64,000 nucleotides of DNA from Urophycis tenuis (taxonomy: Eukaryota; Chordata; Actinopteri; Gadiformes; Phycidae). A program made the translations under genes and the position numbers. Shown here piece by piece: positions 23,466 through 37,608 of this stretch. The notes beneath the pieces are model-generated. The model saw nothing but the letters and a program-made list of their open reading frames with translations. It did not search any database and was not told the DNA's origin. How positions within the stretch are numbered: the first letter of the stretch is position 1; every line of letters starts with the position of its first letter. Where the stretch lies: NCBI GenBank assembly GCA_036785325.1, contig JAXIVH010000020.1:5933879-5997878 (forward strand), given 5' to 3'.

Positions 23466-26400
23466 GAATTGAAAAGTTGAAGGTATGTTTTTAGCTGCTG
23501 GGTAGACTTCAGTCAACCTGACGCAGTTTTGTCTGTGAGCAACCAAATTGCTCGCGGATGGGCTCATTTTAAGCGGGGAAATCTAAGGTTCCCAACGGCG
23601 TATGGCAAGATTATATTGAGTCATGGGTCGTTGAAATACTAAGCTAATTAATTTCTGTTCTTTATTGAAAGATTGATCTTAATTGAAACGTTGAAGGTAT
23701 GTTTTTAGCTGCTGGGTAGACTTCAGTCAACCTGACGCAGTTTTGTCTGTGAGCAAGCAGACTGCTCGCGGATGGGCTCATTTTAAGCGGGGAAATCTAA
23801 GCTTTCCAACGGCGTATGGCAAGACTATATTGACTCATTGGTCGTTGAAATACTAAGCTAATTAATTTGTGATCTGTAAGGAAAGATTGATGTTAATTGA
23901 AACGTTGAAGGTATGTTTTTAGCTGCTGGGTAGACTTCAGTCAACCTGACACAGTTTTGTCTCTGAGCAACCAAATTGCTTGGGGATGGGCTCATTTTAA
24001 GCGGGGAAATCTAAGCTTTCCAACGGCGTATGGCAAGACTATATTGACTCATGGGTCGTTGAAATACTAAGCTGATTCATGTGTGTTCTGTAAGGAAAGA
24101 TTGATGTTAATTGAAACGTTGAAGGTATGTTTTTAGCTGCTGGGTAGACTTCACTCAACCTGACACAGTTTTGTCTGTGATCAACCAGACTGCTGGCGGA
24201 TGGGCTCATTTTAAGCAGGGAAATCTAAGCTTTTCAACGGCGTATGGTAAGACTATATTCACCAAAGGGCCGTTGAAATACTAAGCTAATTAATTTGTGT
24301 TCTGTAAGGAAAGATTGATGTTAATTGAAACGTTAAAGGTATGTTTTTGGCTGCTGGGTAGACTTCATTCAACCTGACGCAGTTTAGTCTGTGATCAACA
24401 AGACTGCTCGCGGATGGGCTCATTTTAAGCGGGGAAATCTAAGCTTTCCAACGGCGTATGGCAAGACTATATTGACTCATGGGTCGTTGAAATACTAAGC
24501 TAATTAATTTGTGTTCTGTAAGGAAAGATTGATGTTAATTGAAACGTTGAAGGTATGTTTTTAGCTGCTGGGTAGACTTCAGTCAACCTGACGCAGTTTA
24601 GTCTGTGAGCAACCAAATTGCTCGGGATGGGCTCATTATAAGCGGGGAAATCTAAGCTTTCCAACGGCGTATGGCAAGACTATATTCACCAAAGGGTCGT
24701 TGAAATACTAAGCTAATTAATTTGTGTTCTGTAAGGAAAGATTGATGTTAATTGAAACGTTGAAGGTATGTTTTTAGCTGCTGGGTAGACTTCAGTCAAC
24801 CTGACGCAGTTTAGTCTGTGATCAACCAGACTGCTCGCGGATGGGCTCATTTTAAGCGGGGAAATCTTTGCTTTCCAACGGCGTATGGCAAGACTATATT
24901 GACTCATGGGTCGTTGAAATACTAAGATAATTAATTTGTGTTCTGTAAGGAAAGATTGATGTTAATTGAAACGTTGAAGGTATGTTTTTAGCTGCTGGGT
25001 AGACTTCACTCAACCTGACACAGTTTTGTCTGTGATCAACCAGACTGCTGGCGGATGGGCTCATTTTAAGCAGGGAAATCTAAGCTTTTCAACGGCGTAT
25101 GGTAAGACTATATTCACCAAAGGGCCGTTGAAATACTAAGCTAATTAATTTGTGTTCTGTAAGGAAAGATTGATGTTAATTGAAACGTTAAAGGTATGTT
25201 TTTGGCTGCTTTGTAGACTTCATTCAACCTGACGCAGTTTAGTCTGTGATCAACCAGACTGCTCGCGGATGGGCTCATTTTAAGCGGGGAAATCTAAGCT
25301 TTCCAACGGCGTATGGCAAGACTATATTGACTCATGGGTCGTTGAAATACTAAGCTAATTAATTTGTGTTCTGTAAGGAAAGATTGATGTTAATTGAAAC
25401 GTTGAAGGTATGTTTTTAGCTGCTGGGTAGACTTCAGTCAACCTGACGCAGTTTAGTCTGTGAGCAACCAAATTGCTCAGGGATGGGCTCATTATAAGCG
25501 GGGAAATCTAAGCTTTCCAACGGCGTATGGCAAGACTATATTCACCAAAGGGTCGTTGAAATACTAAGCTAATTAATTTGTGTTCTGTAAGGAAAGATTG
25601 ATGTTAATTGAAACGTTGAAGGTATGTTTTTAGCTGCTGGGTAGACTTCAGTCAACCTGACGCAGTTTAGTCTGTGATCAACCAGACTGCTCGCGGATGG
25701 GCTCATTTTAAGCGGGGAAATCTAAGCTTTCCAACGGCGTATGGCAAGACTATATTGACTCATGGGTCGTTGAAATACTAAGATAATTAATTTGTGTTCT
25801 GTAAGGAAAGATTGATGTTAATTGAAACGTTGAAGGTATGTTTTTAGCTGCTGGGTAGACTTCACTCAACCTGACACAGTTTTGTCTGTGATCAACCAGA
25901 CTGCTGGCGGATGGGCTCATTTTAAGCAGGGAAATCTAAGCTTTTCAACGGCGTATGGTAAGACTATATTCACCAAAGGGCCGTTGAAATACTAAGCTAA
26001 TTAATTTGTGTTCTGTAAGGAAAGATTGATGTTAATTGAAACGTTAAAGGTATGTTTTTGGCTGCTGGGTAGACTTCATTCAACCTGACGCAGTTTAGTC
26101 TGTGATCAACCAGACTGCTCGCGGATGGGCTCATTTTAAGCGGGGAAATCTAAGCTTTCCAACGGCGTATGGCAAGACTATATTGACTCATGGGTCCTTG
26201 AAATACTAAGCTAATTAATTTGCGTTCTGTAAGGAAAGATTGATGTTAATTGAAACGTTAAAGGTATGTTTTTGGCTGCTAGGTAGACTTCATTCAACCT
26301 GACGCAGTTTAGTCTGTGATCAACAAGACTGCTCGCGGATGGGCTCATTTTAAGCGGGGAAATCTAAGCTTTCCAACGGCGTATGGCAAGACTATATTGA

Positions 26401-29400
26401 CTCATGGGTCGTTGAAATACTAAGCTAATTAATTTGTGTTCTGTAAGGAAAGATTGATGTTAATTGAAACGTTGAAGGTATGTTTTTAGCTGCTGGGTAG
26501 ACTTCAGTCAACCTGACGCAGTTTAGTCTGTGAGCAACCAAATTGCTCGGGATGGGCTCATTATAAGCGGGGAAATCTAAGCTTTCCAACGGCGTATGGC
26601 AAGACTATATTCACCAAAGGGTCGTTGAAATACTAAGCTAATTAATTTGTGTTCTGTAAGGAAAGATTGATGTTAATTGAAACGTTGAAGGTATGTTTTT
26701 AGCTTCTGGGTAGACTTCAGTCAACCTGACGCAGTTTAGTCTGTGATCAACCAGACTGCTCGCGGATGGGCTCATTTTAAGCGGGGAAATCTTTGCTTTC
26801 CAACGGCGTATGGCAAGACTATATTGACTCATGGGTCGTTGAAATACTAAGATAATTAATTTGTGTTCTGTAAGGAAAGATTGATGTTAATTGAAACGTT
26901 GAAGGTATGTTTTTAGCTGCTGGGTAGACTTCACTCAACCTGACACAGTTTTGTCTGTGATCAACCAGACTGCTGGCGGATGGGCTCATTTTAAGCAGGG
27001 AAATCTAAGCTTTTCAACGGCGTATGGTTAGACTATATTCACCAAAGGGCCGTTGAAATACTAAGCTAATTAATTTGTGTTCTGTAAGGAAAGATTGATG
27101 TTAATTGAAACGTTAAAGGTATGTTTTTGGCTGCTGGGTAGACTTCATTCAACCTGACGCAGTTTAGTCTGTGATCAACCAGACTGCTCGCGGATGGGCT
27201 CATTTTAAGCGGGGAAATCTAAGCTTTCCAACGGCGTATGGCAAGACTATATTGACTCATGGGTCGTTGAAATACTAAGCTAATTAATTTGTGTTCTGTA
27301 AGGAAAGATTGATGTTAATTGAAACGTTGAAGGTATGTTTTTAGCTGCTGGGTAGACTTCAGTCAACCTGACGCAGTTTAGTCTGTGAGCAACCAAATTG
27401 CTCAGGGATGGGCTCATTATAAGCGGGGAAATCTAAGCTTTCCAACGGCGTATGGCAAGACTATATTCCCCCAAGGGTCGTTGAAATACTAAGCTAATTA
27501 ATTTGTGTTCTGTAAGGAAAGATTGATGTTAATTGAAACGTTGAAGGTATGTTTTTAGCTGCTGGGTAGACTTCAGTCAACCTGACGCAGTTTAGTCTGT
27601 GATCAACCAGACTGCTCGCGGATGGGCTCATTTTAAGCGGGGAAATCTAAGCTTTCCAACGGCGTATGGCAAGACTATATTGACTCATGGGTCGTTGAAA
27701 TACTAAGATAATTAATTTGTGTTCTGTAAGGAAAGATTGATGTTAATTGAAACGTTGAAGGTATGTTTTTAGCTGCTGGGTAGACTTCACTCAACCTGAC
27801 ACAGTTTTGTCTGTGATCAACCAGACTGCTGGCGGATGGGCTCATTTTAAGCAGGGAAATCTAAGCTTTTCAACGGCGTATGGTAAGACTATATTCACCA
27901 AAGGGCCGTTGAAATACTAAGCTAATTAATTTGTGTTCTGTAAGGAAAGATTGATGTTAATTGAAACGTTAAAGGTATGTTTTTGGCTACTGGGTAGACT
28001 TCATTCAACCTGACGCAGTTTAGTCTGTGATCAACCAGACTGCTCGCGGATGGGCTCATTTTAAGCGGGGAAATCTAAGCTTTCCAACGGCGTATGGCAA
28101 GACTATATTGACTCATGGGTCGTTGAAATACTAAGCTAATTAATTTGTGTTCTGTAAGGAAAGATTGATGTTAATTGAAACGTTGAAGGTATGTTTTTAG
28201 CTGCTGGGTAGACTTCAGTCAACCTGACGCAGTTTAGTCTGTGAGCAACCAAATTGCTCGGGGATGGGCTCATTATAAGCGGGGAAATCTAAGCTTTCCA
28301 AGGGCGTATGGCAAGACTATATTCACCAAAGGGTCGTTGAAATACTAAGCTAATTAATTTGTGTTCTGTAAGGAAAGATTGATGTTAATTGAAACGTTGA
28401 AGGTATGTTTTTAGCTGCTGGGTAGACTTCAGTCAACCTGACGCAGTTTAGTCTGTGATCAACCAGACTGCTCGCGGATGGGCTCATTTTAAGCGGGAAA
28501 ATCTAAGCTTTCCAACGGCGTATGGCAAGACTATATCGACTCATGGGTCGTTGAAATACTAAGCTAATTAATTTGTGTTCTGTAAGGAAAGATTGATGTT
28601 AATTGAAACGTTGAAGGTATGTTTTTAGCTGCTGGGTAGACTTCAGTCAACCTGACCCAGTTTAGTCTGTGATCAACCAGACTGCTCGCGGATGGGCTCA
28701 TTTTAAGCGGGGAAATCTAAGCTTTCCAACGGCGTATGGCAAGACTATATTGACTCATGGGTCGTTTAAATACTAAGCTAATTAATTTGTGTTCTGTAAG
28801 GAAAGATTGATGTAAATTGAAACGTTGAAGGTATGTCTTTAGCTGCTGTGTAGACTTCAGTCAACCTGACGCAGATTTGTCTGTGAGCAACCAAATTGCT
28901 CGGGGATGGGCTCATTATAAGCGGGGAAATCTAAGCTTTCCAACGGCGTATGGCAAGACTATATTCACCAAAGGGCCGTTGAAATACTAAGCTAATTAAT
29001 TTGTGTTCTGTAAGGAAAGATTGATGTTAATTGAAACGTTAAAGGTATGTTTTTAGCTGCTGGGTAGACTTCATTCAACCTGACGCAGTTTAGTCTGTGA
29101 TCAACCAGACTGCTCGCGGATGGGCTCATTTTAAGCGGGGAAATCTAAGCTTTCCAACGGCGTATGGCAAGACTATATTGACTCATGGGTCGTTGAAATA
29201 CTAAGCTAATTAATTAGTGTTCTGTAAGGAAAGATTGATGTTAATTGAAACGTTGAAGGTATGTTTTTAGCTGCTGGGTAGACTTCACTCAACCTGACAC
29301 AGTTTTGTCTGTGAGCAACCAAATTGCTCGCGGATGGGCTCATTTTAAGCGGGGAAATCTAAGCTTTCCAACGGCGTATGGCAAGACTATATTGACTCAT

Positions 29401-32400
29401 GGGTCGTTGAAATACTAAGCTAATTAATTAGTGTTCTGTAAGGAAAGATTGATGTTAATTGAAACGTTGAAGGTATGTTTTTAGCTGCTGGGTAGACTTC
29501 AGTCAACCTGACGCAGTTTAGTCTGTGATCAACCAGACTGCTGGCGGATGGGCTCATTTTAAGCAGGGAAATCTAAGCTTTTCAACGGCGTATGGTAAGA
29601 CTATATTCACCAAAGGGCCGTTGAAATACTAAGCTAATTAATTTGTGTTCTGTAAGGAAAGATTGATGTTAATTGAAACGTTGAAGGTATGTTTTTAGCT
29701 GCTGGGTAGACTTTAGTCAACCTGACGCAGTTTAGTCTGTGATCAACCAGACTGCTCGGGGATGGGCTCATTTTAAGCGGGGAAATCTAAGCTTTCCAAC
29801 GGCGTATGGCAAGACTATATTGACTCATGGGTCGTTTAAATACTAAGCTAATTAATTTGTGTTCTGTAAGGAAAGATTGATGTTAATTGAAACGTTGAAG
29901 GTATGTCTTTAGCTGCTGTGTAGACTTCAGTCAACCTGACGCAGATTTGTCTGTGAGCAACCAAATTGCTCGGGGATGGGCTCATTATAAGCGGGGAAAT
30001 CTAAGCTTTCCAACGGCGTATGGCAAGACTATATTCACCAAAGGGCCGTTGAAATACTAAGCTAATTAATTTGTGTTCTGTAAGGAAAGATTGATGTTAA
30101 TTGAAACGTTAAAGGTATGTTTTTAGCTGCTGGGTAGACTTCATTCAACCTGAGGCAGTTTAGTCTGTGATCAACCAGACTGCTCGCGGATGGGCTCATT
30201 TTAAGCGGGGAAATCTAAGCTTTCCAACGGCGTATGGCAAGACTATATTGACTCATGGGTCGTTGAAATACTAAGCTAATTAATTAGTGTTCTGTAAGGA
30301 AAGATTGATGTTAATTGAAACGTTGAAGGTATGTTTTTAGCTGCTGGGTAGACTTCACTCAACCTGACACAGTTTTCTCTGTGAGCAACCAATTTGCTCG
30401 GGGATGGGCTCATTATAAGCGGGGAAATCTAAGCTTTCCAACGGCGAATGGCAAGACTATATTCACCAAAGGGTCGTTGAAATACTAAGCTAATTAATTT
30501 GTGTTCTGTAAGGAAAGATTGATGTTAATTGAAACGTTAAAGGTATGTTTTTAGCTGCTGGGTAGACTTCATTCAACCTGACGCAGTTTAGTCTGTGATC
30601 AACCAGACTGCTCGCGGATGGGCTCATTTTAAGCGGGGAAATCTAAGCTTTCCAACGGCGTATGGCAAGACTATATTGACTCATGGGTCATTGAAATACT
30701 AAGCTAATTAATTTGTGTTCTGTAAGGAAAGATTGATGTTAATTGAAACGTTGAAGGTATGTTTTTAGCTGCTGGGTAGACTTCAGTCAACCTGACGCAG
30801 TTTAGTCTGTGATCAACCAGACTGCTCGCGGATGGGCTCATTTTAAGCGGGGAAATCTAAGCTTTCCAACGGCGTATGGCAAGACTATATCGACTCATGG
30901 GTCGTTGAAATACTAAGCTAATTAATTTGTGTTCTGTAAGGAAAGATTGATGTTAATTGAAACGTTGAAGGTATGTTTTTAGCTGCTGGGTAGACTTCAG
31001 TCAACCTGACGCAGTTTAGTCTGTGATCAACCAGACTGCTCGCGGATGGGCTCATTTTAAGCGGGGAAATCTAAGCTTTCCAACGGCGTATGGCAAGACT
31101 ATATTGACTCATGGGTCGTTTAAATACTAAGCTAATTAATTTGTGTTCTGTAAGGAAAGATTGATGTTAATTGAAACGTTGAAGGTATGTCTTTAGATGC
31201 TGTGTAGACTTCAGTCAACCTGACGCAGATTTGTCTGTGAGCAACCAAATTGCTCGGGGATGGGCTCATTATAAGCGGGGAAATCTAAGCTTTCCAACGG
31301 CGTATGGCAAGACTATATTCACCAAAGGGTCGTTGAAATACTAAGCTAATTAATTTGTGTTCTGTAAGGAAAGATTGATGTTAATTGAAACGTTTAAGGT
31401 ATGTTTTTAGCTGCTGGGTAGACTTCAGTCAACCTGACGCAGTTTAGTCTGTGATCAACCAGACTGCTGGCGGATGGGCTCATTTTAAGCAGGGAAATCT
31501 AAGCTTTTCAACGGCGTATGGTAAGACTATATTCACCAAAGGGCCGTTGAAATACTAAGCTAATTAATTTGTGTTCTGTAAGGAAAGATTGATGTTAATT
31601 GAAACGTTAAAGGTATGTTTTTGGCTGCTGGGTAGACTTCATTCAACCTGACGCAGTTTAGTCTGTGATCAACCAGACTGCTCGCGGATGGGCTCATTTT
31701 AAGCGGGGAAATCTAAGCTTTCCAACGGCGTATGGCAAGACTATATTGACTCATGGGTCGTTGAAATACTAAGCTAATTAATTTTTGTTCTGTAAGGAAA
31801 GATTGATGTTAATTGAAACGTTGAAGGTATGTTTTTAGCTGCTGGGTAGACTTCAGTCAACCTGACGCAGTTTAGTCTGTGAGCAACCAAATTGCTCGGG
31901 GATGGGCTCATTATAAGCGGGGAAATCTAAGCTTTCCAACGGCGTATGGCAAGACTATATTCACCAAAGGGTCGTTGAAATACTAAGCTAAATAATTTGT
32001 ATTCTGTAAGGAAAGATTGATGTTAATTGAAACGTTGAAGGTATGTTTTTAGCTGCTGGGTAGACTTCAGTCAACCTGACGCAGTTTAGTCTGTGATCAA
32101 CCAGACTGCTCGCGGATGGGCTCATTTTAAGCGCGGAAATCTAAGCTTTCCAACGGCGTATGGCAAGACTATATCGACTCATGGGTCGTTGAAATACTAA
32201 GCTAATTAATTTGTGTTCTGTAAGGAAAGATTGATGTTAATTGTAACGTTGAAGGTATGTTTTTAGCTGCTGGGTAGACTTCAGTCAACCTGAGGCAGTT
32301 TAGTCTGTGATCAACCAGACTGCTCGCGGATGGGCTCATTTTAAGCGGGGAAATCTAAGCTTTCCAACGGCGTATGGCAAGACTATATTGACTCATGGGT

Positions 32401-32863
32401 CGTTTAAATACTAAGCTAATTAATTTGTGTTCTGTAAGGAAAGATTGATGTTAATTGAAACGTTAAAGGTATGTTTTTAGCTGCTGGGTAGACTTCATTC
32501 AACCTGACGCAGTTTAGTCTGTGATCAACCAGACTGCTCGCGGATGGGCTCATTTTAAGCGGGGAAATCTAAGCTTTCCAACGGCGTATGGCAAGACTAT
32601 ATTCACTAAAGGGTCGTTGAAATACTAAGCTAATTAATTTGTGTTCTGTAAGGAAAGATTGATGTTAATTGAAACGTTGAAGGTATGTCTTTAGCTGCTG
32701 TGTAGACTTCAGTCAACCTGACGCAGATTTGTCTGTGAGCAACCAAATTGCTCGGAGATGGGCTCATTTTAAACGGGGAAATCTAAGCTTTCCAACGACG
32801 TATGGCATGACTATATTTGCCCATGGGTCGTCGAAATAATAAGCTGATTCATGTGTGTTCTGT
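23466..32863 (+). repeat. Longest module-free satellite array, 44 monomers with tetramer higher-order repeat
   Basis: 9398 bp = 44 x 214 minus 16 minus 2. The two missing bases are single G losses (CTCGGGATGG) near 24623 and 26540. Marker TTCACTCAACC recurs at 24150, 25005, 25861, 26930 and 27786, i.e. at about 856, 856, 1070 and 856 bp. The repeating order is c (GCTGGCGG, AAGCAGGG), d (TTTTTGGCTGC, TTCATTCAACC), b (GAGCAACCAAATTGCTC), a (GATCAACCAGACTGCTCG). After about 28600 the order becomes less regular. No gene or mobile element is seen in it. Confidence 0.96.
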
Positions 32864-33050
32864 TGGCTGTGGAAAGAAAATAGCACACAAGTCATACCAA
32901 GTCACCTTTATTTTTCAGTGATAAACATTAATAAATAAACAGTATGGACATTGTATAAACAGTTGTATAAAAAGTGTAAACGGTATGAACAGTGTTCTTA
33001 TAAAAGATATCAATATCAATACTGATCACGTGTGTATTTTATATTTCCAG

Positions 33051-33554
33051 GTTATTTGTTGATGAGCCAGAGCCTGTGACTCCCACCAACCGGCCCGTTC
33101 AGCCCACTGCGTTGTCGTCCTCCACCCGGCCGAAGCCTCCTGCGCCCACCCGCCTCCAGCCGAGGCCTCCTGCTGCATCAGCCTGTGGCCCGCCCGCCCC
33201 CTGTGTCGGCAGCACCCATACCGCTGGTCCTCCCCGCACAGCCACAGGCCCCCTCCGTCCTGCTTCGTGGGCCATCCTGCAGCTGTCTCTGCAGTCATCG
33301 TGTGTCAAAACCATTCAAACTTGTATATGGTAACATTTCAAAATGACACCAGCATAAATGAGGACCTTGCAATAGGTTGTGTGTTACAGGACCCCCCTGG
33401 CATACAGCTGTATGTCTCTGTGAAGGTGGTTGTGAAGAACTGCATCCGGCTGAACAAGTACAAGTGCCGGCGAGGCAGCAACTCTCTCGAGGGGTTGCCC
33501 GCCCACCTGGTTAACGCCATCCCTTCACAGCGATATGGGATCATGCCGTTCCAA
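33051..33554 (+). pseudogene. Captured exon-like segment, copy 10 (frame open to the donor)
   Basis: CGA at 33471-33473. Private A to C at 33499 changes the first His of LHAHL to Pro. Confidence 0.6.
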
Positions 33555-33564
33555 GTAAGTGATT

Positions 33565-33567
<3 letters not shown>

Positions 33568-33621
<54 letters not shown>

Positions 33622-33686
33622 GCGCGCGCGCATATATACACACACACACACACACACTTATATATACACACACATATATATATATA
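33568..33686. repeat. CA/CG/TA microsatellite, 119 bp
   Basis: Has a (CG)5-6 block and the ACTTATATATAC variant, like copy 5. Confidence 0.97.
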
Positions 33687-33870
33687 CTTAAACATAGCTG
33701 ACCCTTTTTTTCCCCCTTCTCGGGGATTATGCTCCCAGTTTTGATCTCGGACGTCTGGTCACTTATAGCATATAATAATATTCTATTACTGTTAAGCCAA
33801 CTATGAATAATAAAACAGGCCAAAACATGTGTCCTTTATCATAGCTACACGTGTTACAAAAAAAACGCGT

Positions 33871-35994
33871 GAATTGAAAAGTTGAAGGTATGTTTTTAGC
33901 TGCTGGGTAGACTTCAGTCAACCTGACGCAGTTTTGTCTGTGAGCAACCAAATTGCTCGGGGATGGGCTCATTTTAAGCGGGGAAATCTAAGGTTCCCAA
34001 CGGCGTATGGCAAGACTATATTGAGTCATGGGTCGTTGAAATACTAAGCTAATTAATTTCTGTTCTTTATTGAAAGATTGATCTTAATTGAAACGTTGAA
34101 GGTATGTTTTTAGCTGCTGGGTAGACTTCAGTCAACCTGACGCAGTTTTGTCTCTGAGCAAGCAGACTGCTCGCGGATGGGCTCATTTTAAGCGGGGAAA
34201 TCTAAGCTTTCCAACGGCGTATGGCAAGACTATATTGACTCATGGGTCGTTGAAATACTAAGCTAATTAATTTGTGTTCTGTAAGGAAAGATTGATGTTA
34301 ATTGAAACGTTGAAGGTATGTTTTTAGCTGCTGGGTAGACTTCAGTCAACCTGACGCAGTTTAGTCTGTGAGCAACCAAATTGCTCAGGGATGGGCTCAT
34401 TATAAGCGGGGAAATCTAAGCTTTCCAACGGCGTATGGCAAGACTATATTCACCAAAGGGTCGTTGAAATACTAAGCTAATTAATTTGTGTTCTGTAAGG
34501 AAAGATTGATGTTAATTGAAACGTTAAAGGTATGTTTTTAGCTGCTGGGTAGACTTCATTCAACCTGACGCAGTTTAGTCTGTGATCAACCAGACTGCTC
34601 GCGGATGGGCTCATTTTAAGCGGGGAAATCTAAGCTTTCCAACGGCGTATGGCAAGACTATATTGACTCATGGGTCATTGAAATACTAAGCTAATTAATT
34701 TGTGTTCTGTAAGGAAAGATTGATGTTAATTGAAACGTTGAAGGTATGTTTTTAGCTGCTGGGTAGACTTCAGTCAACCTGACGCAGTTTAGTCTGTGAT
34801 CAACCAGTCTGCTCGCGGATGGGCTCATTTTAAGCGGGGAAATCTAAGCTTTTCAACGGCGTATGGCAAGACTATATTCACCAATGGCCCGTTGAAATAC
34901 TAAGCTAATTAATTTGTGTTCTGTAAGGAAAGATTGATGTCAATTGAAACGTTAAAGGTATGTTTTTAGCTGCTGGGTAGACTTCATTCAACCTGACGCA
35001 GTTTAGTCTGTGATCAACCAGACTGCTCGCGGATGGGCTCATTTTAAGCGGGGAAATCTAAGCTTTCCAACGGCGTATGGAAAGACTATATTGACTCATG
35101 GGTCGTTGAAATACTAAGCTAATTAATTTGTGTTCTGTAAGGAAAGATTGATGTTAATTGAAACGTTGAAGGTATGTCTTTAGCTGCTGTGTAGACTTCA
35201 GTCAACCTGACGCAGATTTGTCTGTGAGCAACCAAATTGCTCGGGGATGGGCTCATTATAAGGGGGGAAATCTACGCTTTCCAACGGCGTATGGCAAGAC
35301 TATATTCACCAAAGGGCCGTTGAAATACTAAGCTAATTAATTTGTGTTCTGTAAGGAAAGATTGATGTTAATTGAAACGTTAAAGGTATGTTTTTAGCTG
35401 CTGGGTAGACTTCATTCAACCTGACGCAGTTTAGTCTGTGATCAACCAGACTGCTCGCGGATGGGCTCATTTTAAGCGGGGAAATCTAAGCTTTCCAACG
35501 GCGTATGGCAAGACTATATTGACTCATGGGTCGTTGAAATACTAAGCTAATTAATTTGTGTTCTGTAAGGAAAGATTGATGTTAATTGAAACGTTGAAGG
35601 TATGTTTTTAGCTGCTGGGTAGACTTCAGTCAACCTGACGCAGTTTAGTCTGTGATCAACCAGACTGCTCGAGGATGGGCTCATTTTAAGCGGGGAAATC
35701 TAAGCTTTCCAACGGCGTATGGCAAGACTATATTCACTAAAGGGTCGTTGAAATACTAAGCTAATTAATTTGTGTTTTGTAAGGAAAGATTGATGTTAAT
35801 TGAAACGTTGAAGGTATGTCTTTAGCTGCTTTGTAGACTTCAGTCAACCTCACGCAGATTTGTCTGTGAGCAACCAAATTGCTCGGAGATGGGCTCATTT
35901 TAAACGGGGAAATCTAAGCTTTCCAACGACATATGGCATGACTATATTTGCCCATGGGTCGTCGAAATAATAAGCTGATTCATGTGTGTTCTGT
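33871..35994 (+). repeat. 214-bp satellite array, 10 monomers
   Basis: 2124 bp = 10 x 214 minus 16. The last monomer carries TTTGTAGAC and CAACGACATATGG, as before copy 5. Confidence 0.96.
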
Positions 35995-36181
35995 TGGCTG
36001 TGGAAAGAAAATAGCACACAAGTCATACCAAGTCACCTTTATTTTTCAGTGATAAACATTAATAAATAAACAGTATGGACATTGTATAAACAGTTGTATA
36101 AAAAGTGTAAACGGTATGAACAGTGTTCTTATAAAAGATATCAATATCAATACTGATCACGTGTGTATTTTATATTTCCAG

Positions 36182-36685
36182 GTTATTTGTTGATGAGCCA
36201 GAGCCTGTGACTCCCACCAACCGGCCCGTTCAGCCCACTGCGTTGTCGTCCTCCACCCGGCCGAAGCCTCCTGCGCCCACCCGCCTCCAGCCAAGGCCTC
36301 CTGCTGCATCAGCCTGTGGCCCGCCCGCCCCCTGTGTCGGCAGCACCCATACCGCTGGTCCTCCCCGCACAGCCACAGGCCCCCTCCGTCCTGCTTCGTG
36401 GGCCATCCTGCAGCTGTCTCTGCAGTCATCGTGTGTCAAAACCATTCAAACTTGTATATGGTAACATTTCAAAATGACACCAGCATAAATGAGGACCTTG
36501 CAATAGGTTGTGTGTTACAGGACCCCCCTGGCATACAGCTGTATGTCTCTGTGAAGGTGGTTGTGAAGAACTGCATCCGGCTGAACAAGTACAAGTGCCG
36601 GCGAGGCAGCAACTCTCTCGAGGGGTTGCACGCCCACCTGGTTAACGCCATCCCTTCACAGCGATATGGGATCATGCCGTTCCAA
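36182..36685 (+). pseudogene. Captured exon-like segment, copy 11 (frame open to the donor)
   Basis: CGA at 36602-36604. Private G to A at 36293 (CCAAGGCC). Confidence 0.6.
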
Positions 36686-36698
36686 GTAAGTGATTAAA

Positions 36699-36703
36699 AC
36701 ACA

Positions 36704-36762
<59 letters not shown>

Positions 36763-36825
36763 GCGCGCGCATATATACACACACACACACACACTCGCAT
36801 ATATACACACACATATATATATATA
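36699..36825. repeat. CA/CG/TA microsatellite, 127 bp
   Basis: Begins ACACAAAC like copy 6, with a (CG)4-5 block. Confidence 0.97.
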
Positions 36826-37009
36826 CTTAAACATAGCTGACCCTTTTTTTCCCCCTTCTCGGGGATTATGCTCCCAGTTTTGATCTCGGACGTCTGGTCA
36901 CTTATAGCATATAATAATATTCTATTACTGTTAAGCCAACTATGAATAATAAAACAGGCCAAAACATGTGTCCTTTATCATAGCTACACGTATTACAAAA
37001 AAAACGCGT

Positions 37010-37421
37010 GAATTGAAAAGTTGAAGGTATGTTTTTAGCTGCTGGGTAGACTTCAGTCAACCTGACGCAGTTTAGTCTGTGATCAACCAGACTGCTCGCG
37101 GATGGGCTCATTTTAAGCGGGGAAATCTAAGCTTTCCAACGGCGTATGGCAAGTCTATATTCACTAAAGGGTCGTTGAAATACTAAGCTAATTCATTTGT
37201 GTTCTGTAAGGAAAGATTGATGTTAATTGAAACGTTGAAGGTATGTCTTTAGCTGCTGTGTAGACTTCAGTCAACCTGACGCAGATTTGTCTGTGAGCAA
37301 CCAAATTGCTCGGAGATGGGCTCATTTTAAACGGGGAAATCTAAGCTTTCCAACGACGTATGGCATGACTATATTTGCCCATGGGTCGTCGAAATAATAA
37401 GCTGATTCATGTGTGTTCTGT
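37010..37421 (+). repeat. 214-bp satellite array, 2 monomers
   Basis: 412 bp; carries the same private variants as 19834-20245. Confidence 0.96.
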
Positions 37422-37608
37422 TGGCTGTGGAAAGAAAATAGCACACAAGTCATACCAAGTCACCTTTATTTTTCAGTGATAAACATTAATAAATAAACAG
37501 TATGGACATTGTATAAACAGTTGTATAAAAAGTGTAAACGGTATGAACAGTGTTCTTATAAAAGATATCAATATCAATACTGATCACGTGTGTATTTTGT
37601 ATTTCCAG

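Larger units (their letters stand above)
32864..33870 (+). repeat. Composite exon-bearing module, copy 10 (open-frame subfamily)
   Basis: 1007 bp (888 + 119). Private ACGTGTTAC in the 3' flank. Confidence 0.9.
35995..37009 (+). repeat. Composite exon-bearing module, copy 11 (open-frame subfamily)
   Basis: 1015 bp (888 + 127). With copy 12 it forms a pair duplicating copies 7-8. Confidence 0.9.

Noticed and set aside
24713..24907. 64-codon minus-strand frames in the satellite (also near 26638 and 57444)
   Set aside because: Reverse readings of the monomer that stay open only through local variants; no start context, no family resemblance.
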